Source: Macrophomina tecta
Lineage: Eukaryota; Ascomycota; Dothideomycetes; Botryosphaeriales; Botryosphaeriaceae
Direction: 5' to 3'
Assembly (NCBI GenBank): GCA_024180945.1
Contig: JAKSGN010000003.1
Location: forward strand, 930,001 to 994,000
DNA: 64,000 nt
In this document: piece by piece, positions 60,292-64,000 of the stretch
Position numbering within the stretch: the first letter of the stretch is position 1
Layout: each line of letters starts with the position of its first letter
Position numbers and translations under genes: made by a program
Notes under the pieces: generated by a model
What the model was told of the DNA's origin: nothing
Seen by the model: the letters and a program-made list of their open reading frames with translations, nothing else
Database searches by the model: none

Positions 60292-61309
60292 TTACGCCTG
60301 GATCAAATCGGGCACTGGCGGGCCGACTCCTCTCAAGAGCACTATCGTGTTGCCTGTCTTACACGAAGCGCCGATCTTCTCACTGAAATCCAGTAATCTT
60401 CCACCCTCAACGTGGAAGACGCGCAGCTTATTCTCTTCTCCGTCGCCTCGGTTATTAACATTTTCCACCTGCAAGGCCTTTGCAGCCATGTCAAGTACTC
60501 GGCCGACACTCCACTCGATGCTATAGAAGAAATCGCCGGTTGGGTGTTTGGCGGTTGTGGTGTCGGCCGAGGCTTCGACATGCAAGTAAACCCGCTTTTC
60601 CGGCGGGAGCTTGGCATCCCCCTTTGCGGTCTTTTTGAGGTTGTTTATCGCTGCCGCTCGGGCCGCGGGTGAATTTCCGCCTCGGCTCAGAAGGGGCTTC
60701 GTCTTGCCCGAAGTACTGCTCGCCTTGGACGAGTCCGTTGCTGCCGCCTTCTTGCTCAGTCCCCATGCCTTTAGCTTCTCCAGTGCCGCCAGTCCCCGCT
60801 CCTTTTGCGAGGACGGTTTGGCACCGAGTGGCGTAAGCTTCTCGCAGTCGTGCTCTTCCCTCATTCGATGTTTCAAACAGTATTGGCGGTTGCAGTTCGG
60901 ACAGTGTACGCCAGGGTTAAGAGAGGTGTTGACGAGCGTCTTGCAGACCGGGGAGGAACATTGTTGCTCGTGGGTAAGAATATTCGGTTTCGGGGTCGAA
61001 GAGGTGGATGAGGGTGTGGAGGATGCTTCACGGCGCGCGCGTGCCCACGCGCCGGCTTTGGTGCACTTGTGGGAGGTCTCTGTGCGGTGATCGAGGCAGT
61101 ATGTACTGTAACTCGAGGGTAAGAAACGTGGAGATGACTTTACAGGAGAAGGCAACATACCCTTTGCAGCTCTCGCAACGGAAGGGGAGGAAGTCGAGCT
61201 GGTGACAGAAAGGCATCTGGCAGTGGGCGCCGATAGCTTCAACATCGCCGACAGACATGGTGGTATAGCTATGATTCTCCGCGTCCTGTGATGACGAAGG
61301 GTTTGCCAT
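60292..61309 (-). CDS. AN1-type zinc finger protein, Cuz1/ZFAND1-like
   Basis: Exons 61309-61161 and 61105-60292 (intron 55 bp) join to 320 residues. Two AN1 zinc fingers lie head to tail. The first is split by the intron (HCQMPFCHQLDFLPFRC, then ESCKGTYCLDHRTETSHKC, about 30-68). The second spans about 95-137 (CSSPVCKTLV, HCPNCNRQYCLKHR, EEHDC). A Ser/Ala/Lys-rich linker leads to a ubiquitin-like C-terminal domain (about 235-320; RVYLHVEAS, WSVGRVLDMAAKAL, KLRVFHVEGG). This order is that of yeast Cuz1 and human ZFAND1, which link the 26S proteasome and Cdc48/p97 during arsenite and heat stress. All eight zinc ligands of each finger appear present. Function inferred from architecture. Confidence 0.9.
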
Positions 61310-61934
61310 GATGGAGGAATGATTGCTGAGGCTTTATAACGCGAGAATGGTGGCGCTGGAGTGGAAATTTGTCAGTAGGTGTCGAGTGTCAGGCTGCGGT
61401 GGAGTGCGTAATCACAGGAACTGGAAGATGCCAGAACGGGGCAACTCGGCGCGGCGACACGCGCAATTCCGGGGTCCGAAGGCGGTGAGATCGATCGGCG
61501 CCCGTAAGGCTGAGCACGTGCGGCAGCGACTTTCAAAGACATCCCAAGCCCTGCTGCGGAGGAATGATAGAAAAGAAAGGCCGATAAGGATATTTTATGG
61601 CAAGACTCTGCCAGACGAAACTGGGTACACCACCTTGCAAAACCACAGTCATAGCCACATGGTCTCAGCGCAAGGCATGCAACCCGTCTAAGCATGCTTA
61701 GGTATACGGGGCCACCGTCAACTCCTACTTGGCTGCAGTGTCAAGCAAACCAAGTTGTGATTGCAGCTGGGGGAGACTAATCGAGGGAAACGTATGGCTT
61801 TTGTGACAATTGAATTTGTACGCCATCAGACTCACATCAGAGCTCTTTCTAACGGTGCATGTCCCAGACGCCGTCTCTTCAAGATTTCTAGTGCCGTCTA
61901 GTCAGAATCTTACAGGCCCCTAAGTCGTAGTTCG
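61310..61934. other. Intergenic between tandem minus-strand genes
   Basis: It holds the promoter of the AN1 gene and the 3' flank of EMC4. No gene seen. Confidence 0.6.
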
Positions 61935-62577
61935 CTAAGAATTCCAGCCTAAGAACTGAGCCCTCTCCAATGGTATCCTCTCAGACTCCCATGCTAGCCA
62001 ATCGCTCCTGGTTGTAGGCAACAGACCCATCTTGTTGACTTTCCAGATTCCAAGCGCAAGTGCAAGACAGTTCGTGGCGATGAAAACGAGCTTAACTCCA
62101 AGGAGGCGCGACGAAGTGCCGGGGGTCTCGAAATTGGCGAAGGTGCGGTTTATGTTGAGTACGGCGTTGATGGGGTTCTTGAACAGAGTGAAGACCATGA
62201 AGATGGAGAATATCTGTAGCGAGTTGCCGGTCATGTACATGCCTGAGCAGTTGTTAGCTTGGGTGTGCTATGGATGAGGACAGTTAGTCCTTCAGTAGGG
62301 ACGCACCAAAGGCGTTCATAGGCAGCTGCTTGGCCGGGGCGATGGCAAGCTCCCAGGCCTTCTTCAGCTTCAGGGTATCCATCTCTTCCGTCGAAGGGGC
62401 CTTGCGGGCAGAAGGCTGCGCGGCTTTGGTGTTCTTGCTCTGCTGCTGCCTCTGAGGCGTGGTGTAGCCTGGCGGGTCGGGGATGGTGGACTTGTTCGGC
62501 TGGGATGCGGGAGCAGAGCTAAGGTCCACGACCCAGCGGGGCGGCGGCGGAGGAGGAGGAGTGTGCACGACGGACAT
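61935..62577 (-). CDS. EMC4: ER membrane protein complex subunit 4
   Basis: EMC4 is part of the conserved ER insertase that places tail-anchored and polytopic proteins in the membrane. Exons 62577-62307 and 62242-61935 (intron 64 bp) give 192 residues. A poly-Pro and Ser/Gln-rich cytosolic head (1-70) precedes the family signature LKKAWELAIAPAKQLPMNAF, joined across the intron to GMYMTGNSLQIFSIFMVFTLFKNPI. The remaining helix lies at about 140-160 (LVFIATNCLALALGIWKV), and the tail ends SDWLAWESER. Length and hydrophobic pattern match EMC4/TMEM85. The first ATG was taken (62577); the frame is GC-rich upstream with no better start. The gene diverges from the AP-1 beta gene over 406 bp. Confidence 0.92.
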
Positions 62578-62983
62578 GGCTGCGATGGAGTCGCACGTGG
62601 GCAGCGATGGTGGTGTTGACTGCGTGCAGATGCGGGCAGCGGAAGAGCTGCGGCAAGGGAACGGGGCGGAAGTTGGCACGGAAGAGCCAGGGTGCTCCGG
62701 CGGCCGAGGGCCCCTTCTCGCGCTGGAACATCATCATCTCGCCGCTGCACCTCCGTCGCGTCCTCGTCAACTTCTCTCGCTCGACTCTTCTTCGCTCCCG
62801 GCCTCGCGCGCACATCTTGCCCCTCGAGGAATGGCCGGCGTGGTCACGCAGCTCCTCCGATAACAACATACACGTGGGCGCGGCACACTTTCCCGGCCAT
62901 CGATCCGGATTGGAGGGGGAAAGGGACAAGCTTGGAGGGGAGCACATGCATGTAGAGCCACACCTCTGGGCACAACCGCAGCA
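62578..62983. promoter_or_regulatory. Divergent promoter region, EMC4 / AP-1 beta
   Basis: A 406-bp GC-rich stretch between two divergent start codons. It contains a CACGTG box near 62872. No other assignable site. Confidence 0.45.
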
Positions 62984-64000
62984 ATGAGTTCGGGCGGGCA
63001 GGATGCGAAGCTCTTCGCCAGGGTACGTCTCTCTCCACCCGCCATATCGCCGTCCATCCCAACTGCTCTGCGCCCACCTCCAACGCCCCGCTCTGCGCCC
63101 ACCCGTCTGCGCGCCGCTCCAGCCTTGCCCATGCTGGCGCTGCCCTCATGTTCTCCGCAGCTATCATGTTCATGCCCGCCTTCGCCTATGACTACCCACA
63201 CTTACATTACCTGCGTTCTCCACAGGGCAAGGTCGCCGAGTTGCGCCTGGAGCTCCAGTCCGGCGGCAAGAAAGACAAGAACCATTCGGCCAAGAAGATC
63301 GCGCTGAAGAAGATCGTCGCGAACATGACCATGAGCAACAACGATATGGTTGCTCTTTTCCCCGACATCGTCAACTGCATGAACATTCCGAGTCTCGAGA
63401 TCAAGAAGATGTCAGTGCACACGGAAGCCCGGATGGAGGAAGTGTTGGAAAAATTGTGGCGCTGACTGGATTGCACAGGTGCTTCTTGTACCTGGTCAAC
63501 TATGCGCGCATAAAACCCGAGGTTGCGCTCAAAGCGCTGCCCATCATCGTCAATGTGAGCTGCTCAAGCTGTGTACATTGATCGCGCGCGCTGATCCTAG
63601 CTCTAGGACATGGAAGACAACAATCCTCTCGTGCGCGCGCTGGCCCTCCGGACCATATCCTACATACATGTCCGGGAATTTGTAGAAGCTACGGTGAATC
63701 CACTGAAGCAACTGCTGAAAGACGGAGACCCGTACGTGCGAAAGACGGCAGCATTTTGCGTTGCGAAGCTTTATGATCACGACAAACACCTCGTCGAGCA
63801 TTCTGACCTCATCGACCGTTTAAACAGCATGCTGAGGGATGAAAATCCAACGGTCATCTCCAGCGCTCTAGCAGCTCTTATGGACATTTGGGAAAGAAGC
63901 GAGAGTATCAAACTCACCATTGACTATGCGAGCGCTTCCAAGATTGTGCAGATTTTGCCTGACTGTTCAGAGTATGTTTTCGTTCTCTGCATATCCGAGC
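62984..64000 (+). CDS. AP-1 adaptor complex subunit beta (partial, 5' part)
   Basis: Large beta adaptin of the clathrin adaptor that sorts cargo between trans-Golgi and endosomes. Visible exons are 62984-63022, 63226-63410, 63479-63554 and 63607-63971; a fourth intron (GTATGT) starts at 63972 and the gene runs off the window. The first 222 residues or so are seen: KLFARGKVAELRLELQSGGKKDKN, KKIALKKIVANMTMSNND, IPSLEIKKMCFLYLVNYAR, DMEDNNPLVRALALRTISYI, DPYVRKTAAFCVAKLYDHD, RLNSMLRDENPTVISSALAAL. This is the superhelical armadillo-type trunk. The near-invariant wording fits the AP-1/AP-2 beta family; fungal orthologues with this N-terminus are usually annotated AP-1. A 13-codon first exon is followed by a 203-bp intron. 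Confidence 0.93.

Overview
The window reads as nuclear DNA of a filamentous ascomycete (Pezizomycotina; a dothideomycete is my best guess, by inference). The evidence is short spliceosomal introns of about 47-160 bp with GT-AG ends and CTRAY branch sites, a non-reducing iterative polyketide synthase, a Pth11/rhodopsin-like 7-TM protein, a Hos3-type deacetylase, and many A/T homopolymer runs in introns and flanks. Splice sites were assigned by eye. Every multi-exon model given here closes into one frame.

Layout. Bases 1-10090 hold no gene I can support. A 2166-residue SAT-KS-AT-PT-ACP-ACP-TE polyketide synthase of the DHN-melanin type follows (10091-16692), then a C-terminal relic of a DmpA/P1-family aminopeptidase (17684-17944), a protein with a fungal degenerate C2H2 zinc finger (18485-21141) and a Ca2+/H+-exchanger-like membrane protein with a changed core motif (22310-24222). 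No oxidoreductase, transporter or obvious pathway regulator flanks the synthase, so it looks like a lone pigment-type synthase rather than a full cluster.

A long housekeeping block follows. On the minus strand are a DUF1774-like membrane protein, a Hos3 histone deacetylase, a ten-exon queuine tRNA-ribosyltransferase and a GH47 mannosidase. Next come a 65-residue membrane protein (+), an island with a tRNA-like element and an orphan AT-rich ORF (36.7-37.3 kb), TAM41 (-), a double-BIR protein (+) and histidinol-phosphate aminotransferase (+), which has a Gcn4/CpcA-type site in its promoter. A 3 kb gap leads to the Pth11-like 7-TM protein (+), a JMJD5-like JmjC protein (+), a four-TM orphan protein (-), a phenol 2-monooxygenase-like flavoprotein (-) with one GC-AG intron, an AN1 zinc-finger protein (-), EMC4 (-) and the start of the AP-1 beta adaptin gene (+), which runs off the right edge.

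Most genes are unrelated housekeeping functions: tRNA modification, glycan trimming, mitochondrial cardiolipin synthesis, chromosome segregation, histidine synthesis, ER membrane insertion and vesicle traffic. Several are divergently paired over 380-435 bp shared promoters. I saw no CRISPR array, rRNA, convincing tRNA, intact transposon or phage-like system. The most unusual items are the 10-nt microexon carrying a catalytic Asp in the tRNA-ribosyltransferase gene, the exchanger-like protein lacking its usual acidic core motif, the aminopeptidase relic beside the synthase, and the tRNA-like/orphan-ORF island.
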